Assembly (NCBI GenBank): GCA_031260295.1
Contig: JAIRKE010000054.1
Location: forward strand, 80,654-144,653
DNA: 64,000 bases
DNA from: Azonexus sp.
GTDB taxonomy: Bacteria; Pseudomonadota; Gammaproteobacteria; Burkholderiales; Rhodocyclaceae
Direction: 5' to 3'
Below are positions 27,199 through 37,123 of this stretch, piece after piece. Made by a program: the position numbers and the translations under genes. The notes under the pieces were generated by a model that was given only the letters and a program-made list of their open reading frames with translations, made no database searches and had not been told where the DNA came from. Numbering within the stretch: position 1 is the stretch's first letter; every line of letters starts with the position of its first letter.

Positions 27199-28079
27199 GG
27201 CGGGTCTCCCAGGCCCGGCGGCAGGCTCGGGATGGATGTTCCGTCACCTGAGGACAGACTGCGCGCCGGGGGTTCCGTCATGCCCGAAGCCGGATCGTAA
27301 TGGCCGGGCAGCTTGAAACCTTCCGGCATGCGGTCGGGCATGTCGATCATTTGCGATTCATCGATCAACGAACGACCGGCCTTTTTCTGTTCTTCCCAGC
27401 CAATACGGTAGTGGCTGCCGATTTCGCCCTTGGCCAGGGCCGGCGGCAGCACGCGAATGGCCGCTTCCTGCAATACGCAAGCCTGCTCGCACTTGCCGCA
27501 GCCGGTGCAGTACTCGGAATGCACTGTCGGCAGGAGCATCGCATGCCGACCGGTGCGCTGGTTCGACTGGTGAACAAGAGTGATCGCCTTGTCGATCACC
27601 GGGCAGACGCGGTAGCAGACATCGCAGCGCAGGCCGAGGAAATTGAGACAGGTCTCCTGGTCGATCAGCACCGCGATGCCCATCTTCGCCTCGTCGATGT
27701 CGGTCAGCGAGTGATCGAGGGCGCCGGTCGGGCAGGCCTTGATGCAGGGGATGTCCTCGCACATCTCGCAGGGAATCTGGCGCGCCGTGAAATAAGGGGT
27801 ACCGGTGGCGACCGGCTCTTCTGGTTTGGCGAGGACGAGCGTGTCGTAGGGGCAATCGCGCACACACAGGCCACAGCGGATGCAGGCGCCGAGGAAATCA
27901 TCCTCGGCCAGGGCGCCGGGCGGGCGCAAGGCCAGCGCCGGCAAGGCCCGTGACTGCTTGGCGTACAGTCCGAGGCCGAGGCCGAGCAGACCGACGCCGC
28001 AAGCCATGCGGGCCGAGTCGAAGAGAAACTGCCGGCGGGCGGCATTGCTTTTCGGGGTTGATGCTTTCATATCACTCAT
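27195..28079 (-). CDS. napG: Ferredoxin-type protein NapG
   Basis: A periplasmic iron-sulfur protein of 294 residues. It has a twin-arginine-like start (RRQFLFD), a hydrophobic signal region, and four cysteine clusters: [35 protein letters not shown] and [11 protein letters not shown]. It passes electrons from NapH toward NapB/NapA. A second ATG three codons in is also possible as the start. The C-terminal tail (from about 245) is Pro/Ser-rich and longer than usual. Confidence 0.94.
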   Translation of the reverse strand: MSDMKASTPKSNAARRQFLFDSARMACGVGLLGLGLGLYAKQSRALPALALRPPGALAEDDFLGACIRCGLCVRDCPYDTLVLAKPEEPVATGTPYFTARQIPCEMCEDIPCIKACPTGALDHSLTDIDEAKMGIAVLIDQETCLNFLGLRCDVCYRVCPVIDKAITLVHQSNQRTGRHAMLLPTVHSEYCTGCGKCEQACVLQEAAIRVLPPALAKGEIGSHYRIGWEEQKKAGRSLIDESQMIDMPDRMPEGFKLPGHYDPASGMTEPPARSLSSGDGTSIPSLPPGLGDPP

Positions 28080-28152
28080 GTTCCGGTCGGGCCGGCGCGA
28101 ACGGGCCCCTTACCCGCCTGCGCCGGCACTTCCCACGTGCCACGTCGAATCG

Positions 28153-30702
28153 TCAGGCCTTGACCACCTTGCAGGCGCACTTCTTGAAGTCCGTTTCCTT
28201 CGACAACGGACAGGTGGCATCCAGGGTCAGCTTGTTGACCATCCGGTGCTCATCGAAGAAGGGCACGAAGACCAGGCCCTGCGGCGGCTTATTGCGGCCG
28301 CGTGTTTCCACGCGCAACTGGATCTCGCCACGCCGGGAGGACAGCTTGACCACGTCGTTGCGGTTGAGGCCGCGGCTCTTGGCGTCTTCCGGATGCATGA
28401 AGACCACCGCGTCGGGCACCGCCTTGTACAGCTCGGGCACGCGCCGGGTCATCGAACCGGTGTGCCAGTGCTCCAGCACGCGGCCGGTGCACAGCCACAG
28501 GTCGTATTCGCTATCCGGTGATTCGGCGGCCGGCTGCCAGGGCAGCGCGAAGGCCACCGCCTTGCCGTCCGCGTGGCCGTAGAAACGCACGCCCTCGCCC
28601 TTCGGCACATAACCGTCGAAGCCCTCACGGAAGCGCCACAGCGTCTCCTGGCCATCGGTGACCGGCCAGCGCAGACCGCGCGCCTTGTGATAGGAGTCGA
28701 AGTAAGCCAGATCGTGGTGGTGGCCCCGGCCGAAAGCGGCGTATTCCTCGAATAGACCCTTCTGCACATAGAAACCGAAGGCCTGCGACTCGTCGTTCAT
28801 GTAGTTCTTGATGGCGTGGGCATTGACCTTGGCCACCTCGTCCAATCCCCAGCGGGTGGTGTCCGCATTGGCGAAGAGCACGTCGTACAGCGTCTTACCT
28901 TTGTACTCCGGTGCCTTGTCGAGCACCTCGGCCGGCCACACGTCGTCGGTCTTGAAACGCTTGGAGAACTCGATGTACTGCCACAGGTCCGACTTGGACT
29001 CGCCCGGCGCCTTGACCTGCTGGCGCCAGAACTGGCCGCGACGCTCGGCGTTGCCGTAGGCGCCTTCCTTCTCCATCCACATCGCCGTCGGCAGGATCAG
29101 GTCGGACGACATCGCGGAGACGGTCGGATAGGCATCGGAACACACCACGAAGACCTTAGGATTGCGCCAGCCCGGATAAATTTCATCATTGACGTTCGGA
29201 CCGGCCTGCATGTTGTTGGTGGTGGTTCCCCAGAAGAAAGCGAGTTTGCCGTCCTTCATCGCCCGCGACTGAGCCACGGCATGCAGGCCGACCCAGTCGG
29301 GAATGGTCCCGGCCGGCAGTTTCCAGAGCTGCTCGGTACGCTCGCGGTGCTTCGGATCGGTAACGACCATGTCGGCCGGCAAGCGGTGGGCAAAGGTACC
29401 GACCTCGCGCGCCGTGCCGCAGGCCGATGGCTGGCCGGTCAGCGAGAACGGGCTGTTGCCCGGCTCGGAAATCTTGCCGACCAAGAGGTGCACGTTGTAG
29501 ATCATGTTGTTGACCCAGGTACCGCGCACGTGCTGGTTGAAACCCATGGTCCAGAACGAGGTGACTTTGACCTTGGGATCGGCGTAGGCCTTGGCCAGCA
29601 GCTCCAGGCGGTCCTTCGGCACGCCCGAGAGTTCGTGCGCCTTGTCCAGGGTGTACTCGGAGACGAATTGCGCGAATTCATCGAAGCTGATGTCGCTGGC
29701 CGCCATCGGGTTGCCCTTGGGCTTGCCTTCCGGGCCGGGGTAGCCGTTGTTGCCGGCGGCCTGCTCCAGCGGGTGATTCGGCCGCAAGCCGTAGCCGATG
29801 TCGGTCACGCCCTTCTTGAACCTGACATGCTTGGCCACGAAATCCTTGTTGACCGCGCCATTCTGGATCAGGTAATTGGCGATGTAATTGAGGATTGCCA
29901 AGTCGGAGTTGGGCTTGAAGATCAACTCGCTATCGGCCAGTTCGCAGGAACGGTGGGTGAAGGTCGACAACACATGAATGCGGACATGCTTGGCGGTCAA
30001 CCGGCGGTCGGTGATGCGCGACCACAGGATCGGGTGCATCTCGGCCATGTTCGAGCCCCACAGCGCGAACACGTCGGCATGCTCGATATCGTCGTAACAG
30101 CCCATCGGCTCATCGATGCCGAAGGTGCGCATGAAGCCGACAACGGCCGAAGCCATGCAGTGACGGGCGTTCGGATCAAGGTTGTTGGAGCGGAAACCAG
30201 CCTTGAACAGCTTGGCGGCGGCATAGCCTTCCCACACCGTCCATTGGCCGGAACCGAACATACAGATGTTCTTCGGTCCACCTTCCTTCAGCGCCGTCCT
30301 GACCTTCTCTTCCATGATGTCGAAAGCCTGTTTCCAGGTGATCGGCTGGAACTGGCCGTTCTTGTCGTACTTGCCATCCTTCATGCGCAGCAAGGGCGTC
30401 TTCAGGCGATCGTGGCCGTACTGGATCTTCGACAGGAAATAACCTTTGATGCAGTTCAGGCCGCGATTGACCGGCGCCTCGGGATCGCCTTGCGTCGCGA
30501 CGATGCGCCCGTCGCGGGTACCGACCAGCACCCCGCAGCCGGTGCCGCAATAGCGGCAGACGCCCTTGTCCCAACGCACGCCGTCGTCGCCGCGCGGCTG
30601 CTGCGCCAGCGCGGCGCCGGGCACGCCGATGCCGGCCGCGGCGGCGGCTGCCGCAACAGCATTGCTCTTGATGAAATCGCGGCGGGTCACTTTCATGTCC
30701 AT
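28153..30702 (-). CDS. napA: Periplasmic nitrate reductase catalytic subunit
   Basis: Reduces nitrate to nitrite at a molybdenum bis-MGD centre. The start at 30702 ([10 protein letters not shown]) lies six bases after GAGGAGG and gives 849 residues with a Tat signal (R7-R8, FIK). The 4Fe-4S cysteines are 49, 52, 56 (CRYCGTGC) and 84 (LNCIKGY). Cys182 (ARHCMASAV) is the predicted molybdenum ligand, as in other NapA. The C-terminus carries the molybdopterin dinucleotide-binding fold. It starts one base after napD stops. Confidence 0.97.
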   Translation of the reverse strand: MDMKVTRRDFIKSNAVAAAAAAAGIGVPGAALAQQPRGDDGVRWDKGVCRYCGTGCGVLVGTRDGRIVATQGDPEAPVNRGLNCIKGYFLSKIQYGHDRLKTPLLRMKDGKYDKNGQFQPITWKQAFDIMEEKVRTALKEGGPKNICMFGSGQWTVWEGYAAAKLFKAGFRSNNLDPNARHCMASAVVGFMRTFGIDEPMGCYDDIEHADVFALWGSNMAEMHPILWSRITDRRLTAKHVRIHVLSTFTHRSCELADSELIFKPNSDLAILNYIANYLIQNGAVNKDFVAKHVRFKKGVTDIGYGLRPNHPLEQAAGNNGYPGPEGKPKGNPMAASDISFDEFAQFVSEYTLDKAHELSGVPKDRLELLAKAYADPKVKVTSFWTMGFNQHVRGTWVNNMIYNVHLLVGKISEPGNSPFSLTGQPSACGTAREVGTFAHRLPADMVVTDPKHRERTEQLWKLPAGTIPDWVGLHAVAQSRAMKDGKLAFFWGTTTNNMQAGPNVNDEIYPGWRNPKVFVVCSDAYPTVSAMSSDLILPTAMWMEKEGAYGNAERRGQFWRQQVKAPGESKSDLWQYIEFSKRFKTDDVWPAEVLDKAPEYKGKTLYDVLFANADTTRWGLDEVAKVNAHAIKNYMNDESQAFGFYVQKGLFEEYAAFGRGHHHDLAYFDSYHKARGLRWPVTDGQETLWRFREGFDGYVPKGEGVRFYGHADGKAVAFALPWQPAAESPDSEYDLWLCTGRVLEHWHTGSMTRRVPELYKAVPDAVVFMHPEDAKSRGLNRNDVVKLSSRRGEIQLRVETRGRNKPPQGLVFVPFFDEHRMVNKLTLDATCPLSKETDFKKCACKVVKA

Positions 30703-30703
30703 C

Positions 30704-30976
30704 TCAGGCCTCCTCATCTGGATCGGTTTCGTACTGGTGATACACCAGCGATGCCGCGAGAACGCCCGGCAACTGGCGGATCGTTTCAAAATGGGAAAGG
30801 GTGACATCGTCGCCGACGGATTCGATACTGACGATCATCCGTCCGTCGGCGGCGACAGTATGGACTTCAACACCGGGCAACTCGGCCAGGGCACGCTGCA
30901 CATCAGCCGATTGCGCCGGCAATGCGCTGACGATGACGCTGGAAATGTGAATGCCTGGAGAAGCCTCTAAGTCCAT
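30704..30976 (-). CDS. napD: NapA maturation chaperone NapD
   Basis: Binds the NapA Tat signal peptide in the cytoplasm during cofactor insertion. The 90-residue protein matches NapD in length and in its ferredoxin-like core ([35 protein letters not shown]). It is the first gene of the operon. napC, napE and napF are absent from the window. Confidence 0.92.
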   Translation of the reverse strand: MDLEASPGIHISSVIVSALPAQSADVQRALAELPGVEVHTVAADGRMIVSIESVGDDVTLSHFETIRQLPGVLAASLVYHQYETDPDEEA

Positions 30977-30993
30977 ACCATGCCTTTTTGTCT

Positions 30994-31013
30994 GGTAGCC
31001 TGCGCAGGCTACC
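30994..31013. repeat. Perfect 20-base palindrome in the nap leader
   Basis: GGTAGCCTGC is directly followed by its reverse complement GCAGGCTACC, with no spacer. It lies 18 bases before napD and would be in the transcribed leader if the upstream FNR-type box activates. It lacks a T-run in either direction, so it is not an obvious terminator. Confidence 0.6.
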
Positions 31014-31071
31014 CATCCGCCAAGCCAGTTCTTTAGCCTGGATCAAAGCTTCGGAATAACCCCGGTTTTTG

Positions 31072-31095
31072 TGGGTCAATGTTGACCCAGGTCAA
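31072..31095. promoter_or_regulatory. FNR/DNR-like box upstream of nap
   Basis: TTGACCCAGGTCAA (31082-31095) is a perfect dyad of the TTGAY-N4-RTCAA type, the half-site of FNR, Anr and Dnr regulators with C/G at the inner position. It interlocks with a second near-perfect dyad, TGGGTCAA-TG-TTGACCCA, at 31072-31089. At class II spacing transcription would begin near 31047 and run into napD. Anaerobic control of nap is usual in this class. Confidence 0.55.
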
Positions 31096-31103
31096 CCTGC
31101 GGC

Positions 31104-31880
31104 TCAGCCCGCGCTTGAGTTCATTCCCGGCACAACCCGGCGGATGTTCTCGGCTGTCATGGTCGCCACAGCCGCGACCGAAACACCGCGCAAACCGGCC
31201 AGCACGGCTGCGATGCGCGGCAACTCGGCGGGCTGGTTGCGCGCGCCGCCGAGCCAGGCGGGCGGTATGTCGGGAGCGTCGGTTTCGAGCGCGATGGCGC
31301 TGTCCGGCAGCGTCGCCGCCAGGTGGCGGATATGCGTCGAACCGCTGAAGGTCATGGCGCCGCCGAAACCGAGGACGAAGCCAAGCTTGATGAATTCATC
31401 GGCCTGCTGCCGGCTGCCGTTGAAGGCATGGGCAATGCCGCCGGGCACGCGGATGCGGCGCAGTTGCTTGAGCACGGCGTCGATCGCCCGGCGCGCGTGC
31501 ACCACCACCGGCAAGCCGAATTCGCGAGCCAGCTTCAGTTGTTCGACGAAGAAAAATTCCTGGCGCTGCGGGTCGACATCGGCGACGTAGTGATCGAGAC
31601 CAATCTCGCCGACTGCCACCGGCCGCTCGGCAGCCAGCCACTGGCGCAACACGGCAAGATCGCTTTCTTGTGCATTGTTCACGTATAGCGGATGAATGCC
31701 GTAGGCGGCCACACAACCGGGATAACACAGCACGCAGTCGCGCACGGCGGAAAAATTGCCGACCGCCACGGCCGGCACCAGCATGCGCTCGACACCGCCG
31801 GCCAGCGCCGCGGCATGCACGGCATCGCGGTCGTCGGCAAATTCGTCGGCGTCGAGATGACAGTGGCTGTCGATCAACAT
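31104..31880 (-). CDS. TatD-family metal-dependent hydrolase (YjjV-like)
   Basis: A 258-residue TIM-barrel hydrolase of the TatD DNase family. Metal ligands are visible: HCHLD near the N-terminus, VGEIGLDH, VVVHAR, AHAFNGS, and ETDAPDIPP. The start at 31880 (MLIDSHCHLD) is chosen because a 71-residue longer frame would lie in dadA. It overlaps dadA by seven bases. The substrate is probably DNA ends or a small-molecule ester; not certain. Confidence 0.88.
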   Translation of the reverse strand: MLIDSHCHLDADEFADDRDAVHAAALAGGVERMLVPAVAVGNFSAVRDCVLCYPGCVAAYGIHPLYVNNAQESDLAVLRQWLAAERPVAVGEIGLDHYVADVDPQRQEFFFVEQLKLAREFGLPVVVHARRAIDAVLKQLRRIRVPGGIAHAFNGSRQQADEFIKLGFVLGFGGAMTFSGSTHIRHLAATLPDSAIALETDAPDIPPAWLGGARNQPAELPRIAAVLAGLRGVSVAAVATMTAENIRRVVPGMNSSAG

Positions 31881-33127
31881 CCGAGGAAAGGGAACTCGGG
31901 CTCCGGACGCCGCCCTTCGATCAGGTCGGCCAGCGCCACCGCCGAACCGCAGGCCATGGTCCAGCCGAGCGTGCCGTGGCCGGTATTGAGCCACAGGTTG
32001 GTGTAGCGGCTGCGGCCAATCAGCGGCCGGTTGGACGGCGTCGCCGGCCGCAGGCCGCACCAGAATTGCGCCGGTCCGGCGCTCTCCAGGCACGGGAACA
32101 GTTGGTGAACGCGCTGCAGCAACGCTTGGCAGCGGACCTCGTCGAGTTCCAGGTTGTAGCCGTTGAATTCGGCGGTACCGGCCACGCGCAAGCGGTCGCC
32201 GAGACGGGAGAAGACCAGCCGGTGCTCGTCATCGGTCAGGGAGACACAGGGTGCCCGGGATCCACCAGTCAGCGGCAGAGTCACCGAGTAACCCTTGGCC
32301 GGGTAGACCGGAATGCCGATGCCGAGCGGCTTGAGCAGCAGTGGCGAGTAGCTGCCGAGCGCGACGACGTAGGCGTCGGCGGTCAGCAGTTCGTCGCCGG
32401 CCGGCCCGTGCACGACGACACCGGCCAGTTGGCGGCCGCCTGGCGCCAGCTTGTCGATGCGCAGGCCATGGCGGAACACGGCACCGGCCTCGGCGGCGCG
32501 GGCGGCCAGCGCCTGGGTGAAGCGGTGGGCATCGCCCGATTCATCGGCGCGTGTGTAATCGCCGCCGACCAGTAGGTGTCGGGCATCGGCTAGGGCAGGC
32601 TCGATCTCCAGGCAGGTGTCGGCATCGACGGTTTCGCGCTCGACGCCGAAAGCACGCATGGTCCGCGCCGCCGCGCAGGCGGCAGCGAACTCCTGACGGT
32701 CGGTATAGATATGCAGAATGCCGTGTTCCAACTGGTCATATTGCAACCCCAGTTCGGCGCGCAACAGGCCGAGCTGGCGCCGGCTGTACAGCGCCAGGGC
32801 GACGATCGCCGCGATGTTGCGGCGGGTGGCACCGGGCCAGCATTCGCCGAGAAAGCGCAGGCCCCAGGCCAGTTGCGCCGGATCGGCGCGCCAGCGCCAG
32901 AGCAAGGGGGCATCCTGGCGCCCCAGCCATTTGCGCAGGCGGGCCAAAACATGCGGATTGGCCCATGGTTCGGCATGCGAAACGGAAATCTGGCCGCCAT
33001 TGGCGAAACTGGTTTCCATGCCGGCCTGCGGCTGGCGGTCGACCACGGTGACCTGATGCCCGGCTCGTGTCAGGTACCACGCAGTCGTCGTACCGACAAC
33101 GCCAGCGCCCAGCACCAGTATTTTCAA
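31874..33127 (-). CDS. dadA: D-amino acid dehydrogenase, small subunit type
   Basis: An FAD enzyme that oxidatively deaminates D-amino acids at the inner membrane. The 417-residue protein begins LKILVLGAGVVGTTTAWYL, the FAD-binding dinucleotide motif, and has DRQPQAGMETSFANGGQIS and GHGTLGWTMACGSA further on. The TTG at 33127, with GAGG five bases before it, fits the family N-terminus. An ATG at 33175 would add 16 residues within the spoT end. The next gene, tatD, overlaps it. Confidence 0.9.
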   Translation of the reverse strand: MKILVLGAGVVGTTTAWYLTRAGHQVTVVDRQPQAGMETSFANGGQISVSHAEPWANPHVLARLRKWLGRQDAPLLWRWRADPAQLAWGLRFLGECWPGATRRNIAAIVALALYSRRQLGLLRAELGLQYDQLEHGILHIYTDRQEFAAACAAARTMRAFGVERETVDADTCLEIEPALADARHLLVGGDYTRADESGDAHRFTQALAARAAEAGAVFRHGLRIDKLAPGGRQLAGVVVHGPAGDELLTADAYVVALGSYSPLLLKPLGIGIPVYPAKGYSVTLPLTGGSRAPCVSLTDDEHRLVFSRLGDRLRVAGTAEFNGYNLELDEVRCQALLQRVHQLFPCLESAGPAQFWCGLRPATPSNRPLIGRSRYTNLWLNTGHGTLGWTMACGSAVALADLIEGRRPEPEFPFLGC

Positions 33128-33134
33128 GCCGGCC

Positions 33135-35288
33135 TCACGTCTCGCTACCCCGTTCGCGGGCGATGCGGCTGACATCGGGAATATGGCGCATGCCGCGCAT
33201 CACGGCCGCCAGATGGGTACGGTGGGAAACCTGGATGGTGAAGTGCAACAGCATGAACATGCGTTCTGGATCGGTATCCATCGACACGTACTCGATGTTC
33301 GAGCCGGCCTCGGCGATCGCCGCCGCGACTTGGCCGAGCACACCGCGGGTCTTCTTGACCTCGACCTTGATGCGGACGTCGAACAGCTTGCCCTCCTCCG
33401 GCTCCCACTCGACGTCGATCCATTTCTGCGGTTCCGCCGAACGCGACCTGCGGATCGTCGGGCAGTCGTGGGCATGGATGACCAAGCCGGTCCCCTTGCG
33501 GATCGAACCAACGATCGGATCGCCGGGAATCGGCTGGCAGCAGCGGGCAAGCTGGATGGCCATGCCTTCGGTACCGTGGATGGCCAACGTCATGCCGCTT
33601 GGGGTTTCCGTCACTAGGTTCTCGCGCGCCAGCAGGCGGCGAGCAACCACCGAGGGTAGGCGCTTGCCGAGACCGATCTCGGCATAGACCTCCTCGATTG
33701 ATTTCTGGCCGCCAGACTTGACCAGCTGATCCCAGGCATCGGCCGGAATCGAGATCGGCACCACACCAAGCGACAGCAGTTCCTGGCGCAGCAGGCGCTC
33801 GCCGAGGCGGGCCGATTCCTCGTTGCGCATGGTGCGCAGGAAATGGCGAATCTTGCTACGCGCCCGGCCGGTCTTGACGTAGGTCAGCCACGCCGGATTG
33901 GGCGTCGCCTGCAGCGAGGTGATGATCTCGACCAGATCGCCGTTGCGCAGTTCTGTGCGCAACGGCGCCAGTTCGTGATTGACACGCGCCGCCGAGCAGT
34001 GGTGACCGACATCGGTATGCACCGCATAAGCAAAATCGACCACCGTGGCACCGGCCGGCATGGCCATGATCCGGCCCTTGGGCGTGAATACGTAGACTTC
34101 GTCGGGAAACAGGTCAATCTTGACGTTCTCGAAGAACTCGGCGGAATCGCTGCCCTGCATTTCGAGCAGCGACTCCAGCCACTTGTGCGTCTTGACCTGC
34201 AGGTCGGCCCCGCTCTCCTCGCTGTCCTTGTACAGCCAATGCGCAGCCACGCCTTCCTGGGCAACGTTGTGCATCTCGCGGGTGCGAATCTGCACTTCGA
34301 CCGGCGTGCCGTAGGGGCCAATCAGCGTGGTATGCAGCGACTGGTAGCCATTGGCCTTGGGAATCGCCACGTAGTCCTTGAACTTGCCGGGGACCGGCTT
34401 GTACAGTGCGTGCAGTGCGCCGAGCGCCAGGTAGCAGGTGGGTACGTTGTCGACGACGACACGGAAGCCGTAGATGTCGAGCACCTGCGAGAAGGACAAC
34501 TGCTTGTCCTTCATCTTGCGGAAAATCGAATACAGGCTCTTCTCGCGGCCGAACACCTCGGCGCGCAGGCCGGCGCTCTCCAGCTTGCCCTTGATGCCAT
34601 CGAGAATCCGCGTCAGCAACTCGCGGCGGTTGCCGTGCGCCGCCTTCAGCGCCTTGGCCAGGACTTCCGCCCGGTGCGGATAGAGCAGCCGAAAGCAGAT
34701 ATCCTGCAGCTCACGGTAGAGTTTGTTGAGACCCAGGCGCAACGCGATCGGGGCGTAAATTTCCAGCGTCTCACGCGCAATCCGGGCGCGCTTGTCGGCG
34801 CGCATCGCCGACATCGTTCGCAGGTTGTGCTGGCGGTCGGCCAGCTTGATGAGCACGACGCGCAGATCGCGCGCCATGGCCATCAGCATCTTGCGGAAAT
34901 TTTCCGCCTGCGCCTCCTGATAGGAGGCGAACTCCATCTTGTCGAGCTTGGACAGGCCGTCGACCAGTTCGGCGACTTCCTTGCCAAAGCGCTCGGCCAG
35001 TTCCGACTTGGTGGCGCCGGTATCCTCGAGCACGTCGTGCAGCAGCGCGGCGCAAACCGCCTCGGCATCCATGCGCCAGCCGACGACGGCGCTGGCCACG
35101 GCCAGCGGATGGGTGACGTAGGGCTCGCCCGACATCCGCGTCTGGCTCGCATGGGCGCGCGCGGCGAAGGCGTAGGCCGCCTTGATGCGCTCTACATCGA
35201 CCGGGGAAAGATAATCGAGACTATCGAGGAAGACCTGGTAAGCGGGTTCCTCGGGCATGGGTGGCGCAATGGATGGCTGCGAATCCAT
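33135..35288 (-). CDS. spoT: Bifunctional (p)ppGpp synthetase/hydrolase
   Basis: Controls the stringent-response alarmone. The 717-residue protein has the HD hydrolase domain with its HDVLEDTG motif, a synthetase domain (DIYGFRVVVDNV, KDYVAIPKANGYQSLHT), a TGS domain (VYVFTPKGRIMAMPAGATVVDFAYAVH stretch) and a C-terminal ACT domain. All are in the RelA/SpoT order. The intact HD residues mark it as SpoT-type. rpoZ and gmk lie upstream as in most beta- and gammaproteobacteria. Confidence 0.95.
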   Translation of the reverse strand: MDSQPSIAPPMPEEPAYQVFLDSLDYLSPVDVERIKAAYAFAARAHASQTRMSGEPYVTHPLAVASAVVGWRMDAEAVCAALLHDVLEDTGATKSELAERFGKEVAELVDGLSKLDKMEFASYQEAQAENFRKMLMAMARDLRVVLIKLADRQHNLRTMSAMRADKRARIARETLEIYAPIALRLGLNKLYRELQDICFRLLYPHRAEVLAKALKAAHGNRRELLTRILDGIKGKLESAGLRAEVFGREKSLYSIFRKMKDKQLSFSQVLDIYGFRVVVDNVPTCYLALGALHALYKPVPGKFKDYVAIPKANGYQSLHTTLIGPYGTPVEVQIRTREMHNVAQEGVAAHWLYKDSEESGADLQVKTHKWLESLLEMQGSDSAEFFENVKIDLFPDEVYVFTPKGRIMAMPAGATVVDFAYAVHTDVGHHCSAARVNHELAPLRTELRNGDLVEIITSLQATPNPAWLTYVKTGRARSKIRHFLRTMRNEESARLGERLLRQELLSLGVVPISIPADAWDQLVKSGGQKSIEEVYAEIGLGKRLPSVVARRLLARENLVTETPSGMTLAIHGTEGMAIQLARCCQPIPGDPIVGSIRKGTGLVIHAHDCPTIRRSRSAEPQKWIDVEWEPEEGKLFDVRIKVEVKKTRGVLGQVAAAIAEAGSNIEYVSMDTDPERMFMLLHFTIQVSHRTHLAAVMRGMRHIPDVSRIARERGSET

Positions 35289-35309
35289 CAGGCGTCACCG
35301 CTGCGGTTT

Positions 35310-35516
35310 TCAGGCTTGACCGCGATTGAGGACTTCCAGGCCGACCTTGCCGACAGCCATTTCGCGCAGGGCGATCACGGTCGGCTTGTCCTTGTCGACT
35401 TCGACCAGCGGCGTCGAGCCATTAGCGATCTGGCGGGCGCGATGAGCGGCGGCCAGGGTCATCTGGAAGCGGTTGGGAATACGTTTCAAGCAATCATCGA
35501 CGGTCACGCGGGCCAT
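35310..35516 (-). CDS. rpoZ: RNA polymerase omega subunit
   Basis: A 68-residue protein beginning [10 protein letters not shown] and ending VLNRGQA. It matches RpoZ through [14 protein letters not shown] and VIALREMA. It stabilises the beta-prime subunit and mediates ppGpp binding to polymerase, which fits its place between gmk and spoT. Confidence 0.95.
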   Translation of the reverse strand: MARVTVDDCLKRIPNRFQMTLAAAHRARQIANGSTPLVEVDKDKPTVIALREMAVGKVGLEVLNRGQA

Positions 35517-35536
35517 GGAAAACCTCTAAATCAGAT

Positions 35537-36145
35537 TCAGGTCAATCGGGCAAAAAGAACGGCGTGCCGGGCACGCTGCGCCGCCAGGCGCAGCCGGGAG
35601 GCGCGCACGACGGCGCGTAGCTCTTCCAGCGCCTGCTCCAGGCGGTCGTTAATAATAGCATAGTCAAATTCGCCGACATGGCGCATCTCCGCCTGTGCCG
35701 CAGCCAGCCGCCGGGCGACGACCTCGTTGCTGTCGGTGCCGCGCTCACTGAGGCGACGGGCCAGTTCCTCCATCGATGGCGGCAAGACAAAGACACCGAT
35801 CGCCTGCGGGAATTGCGCCCGCACCTGCTGCGCCCCCTGCCAATCGATTTCCAGCAGAACGTCGGCGCCGGCGGCCAGCTGCTCGGCAATCCACTTCTGC
35901 GAGGTGCCGTAGAAATTGCCATGCACCTCCGCCCATTCGAGAAAGTCGTGACGGTCGATCATGGCGCGGAAGGCGGCGGCATCGACGAAATGGTATTCGC
36001 GCCCATCCGCCTCGCCTGGACGCGGAGCGCGGGTGGTGGTGGAAATCGACAGCCGCACCGCCGGCTCGTGTTCAAGCAGCAGGCGCACCAAGGTGGTCTT
36101 GCCGGCCCCCGAGGGCGCTGCGACAACATAAAGATTTCCGGCCAT
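35537..36145 (-). CDS. gmk: Guanylate kinase
   Basis: Phosphorylates GMP to GDP. Starting at MAGNLYVV (36145) gives 202 residues; an ATG five codons upstream at 36160 is also possible. The P-loop is APSGAGKTTLV, the GMP-binding segment is STTTRAPRPGEADGREYHFVD, and the lid region carries the ARRLSERGTDS stretch. The next gene on the strand is rpoZ, 20 bases away. Confidence 0.94.
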   Translation of the reverse strand: MAGNLYVVAAPSGAGKTTLVRLLLEHEPAVRLSISTTTRAPRPGEADGREYHFVDAAAFRAMIDRHDFLEWAEVHGNFYGTSQKWIAEQLAAGADVLLEIDWQGAQQVRAQFPQAIGVFVLPPSMEELARRLSERGTDSNEVVARRLAAAQAEMRHVGEFDYAIINDRLEQALEELRAVVRASRLRLAAQRARHAVLFARLT

Positions 36146-36182
36146 GACGGTCTTTCGCATCAGAAGGTGGACGCGGCAGTTC

Positions 36183-37049
36183 TCATTCCAGGTTCTGGAT
36201 CTGCTCGCGCATCTGCTCGATCAACAGCTTGAGTTCGATGGCCGCCTGCGATACTTCGGTGACCGCCGATTTCGAGCCCAGCGTGTTAGCTTCGCGGTTG
36301 AGTTCCTGCATCAGGAAATCGAGCCGCTTGCCGCAGGCGCCGCCCTGCTTGAGCACGCGCTCGACCTCGTCGAGATGGGTGGAGAGGCGGCCGAGCTCCT
36401 CGGCCACGTCGATACGCGTGGCGAATACCGTCACTTCCTGCAGGATGCGTTCGTCGCTGGCATTGCCCAGGGCATCGACCAGGCGCTGCCGCAGCTTCTC
36501 GGTAAACAGCGCCTGGGCCTCGGGAATGCGCGGCGCGACCTGGGCGACGATGGCGCGCATGGCCTGCACGCGGTTGCCGATCAGCGCCGCCAGCTTGTCG
36601 CCCTCGCGGCTGCGACTGGCGGTGAATTCGTCGAGCACCTCGCGGGCCAGGGCCAGAACTTCGTTGCCGACGGCGGCGGGATCGAGACTCTGCTCGCCGA
36701 ACATGCCCGGCCAGCGCAATATCTCGTTGACCGACAACGACGACGCCTCGGGCATTTCGGCGCACACTTGGCGGCTCAATTCGCGCAGGCCGGCGAGCAG
36801 TTCGCTGTTCAGTCGCGGTTGCTCGCCGCGAGCATTGGCGGCGCCAAGCGCCAAGCGGCACTCGATCTTGCCACGCGACAAGCGGCTGGCCAGCAGTTCG
36901 CGCAACGGCAATTCCAGGGCGCGTAGTTCTTCGGCGACGCGGAAATGAAAATCGAGGTAACGCGAATTGACGCTTTTCAGTTCAAGTTGCAGCGATCCGC
37001 ATTCAAACTCTCGCGTTTTCGCCGCATAACCGGTCATACTACAAATCAT
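36183..37049 (-). CDS. yicC: YicC-family endoribonuclease
   Basis: A 288-residue YicC protein. It starts MICSMTGYA (MTGYA is the family N-terminus and may be the true start, four codons later). It has LKSVNSRYLDFHFR near the N-terminus and the conserved GKRLDFLMQELNREANTLGSK region at the C-terminus. Known members cleave or help degrade small RNAs. It lies upstream of gmk in the usual order. Confidence 0.93.
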   Translation of the reverse strand: MICSMTGYAAKTREFECGSLQLELKSVNSRYLDFHFRVAEELRALELPLRELLASRLSRGKIECRLALGAANARGEQPRLNSELLAGLRELSRQVCAEMPEASSLSVNEILRWPGMFGEQSLDPAAVGNEVLALAREVLDEFTASRSREGDKLAALIGNRVQAMRAIVAQVAPRIPEAQALFTEKLRQRLVDALGNASDERILQEVTVFATRIDVAEELGRLSTHLDEVERVLKQGGACGKRLDFLMQELNREANTLGSKSAVTEVSQAAIELKLLIEQMREQIQNLE

Positions 37050-37123
37050 GTCGGGCTCTCCAGCTTTACAGGCCGGACAACACGCCCGAAAATGCCTGAC
37101 CTAGTATCATAACCGCGAGAACA

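Noticed and set aside
28816-30804. Plus-strand open frame of 662 codons
   Set aside because: Antisense to napA. No recognisable domain.
33843-35663. Plus-strand open frame of 606 codons
   Set aside because: Antisense to spoT, rpoZ and the end of gmk.
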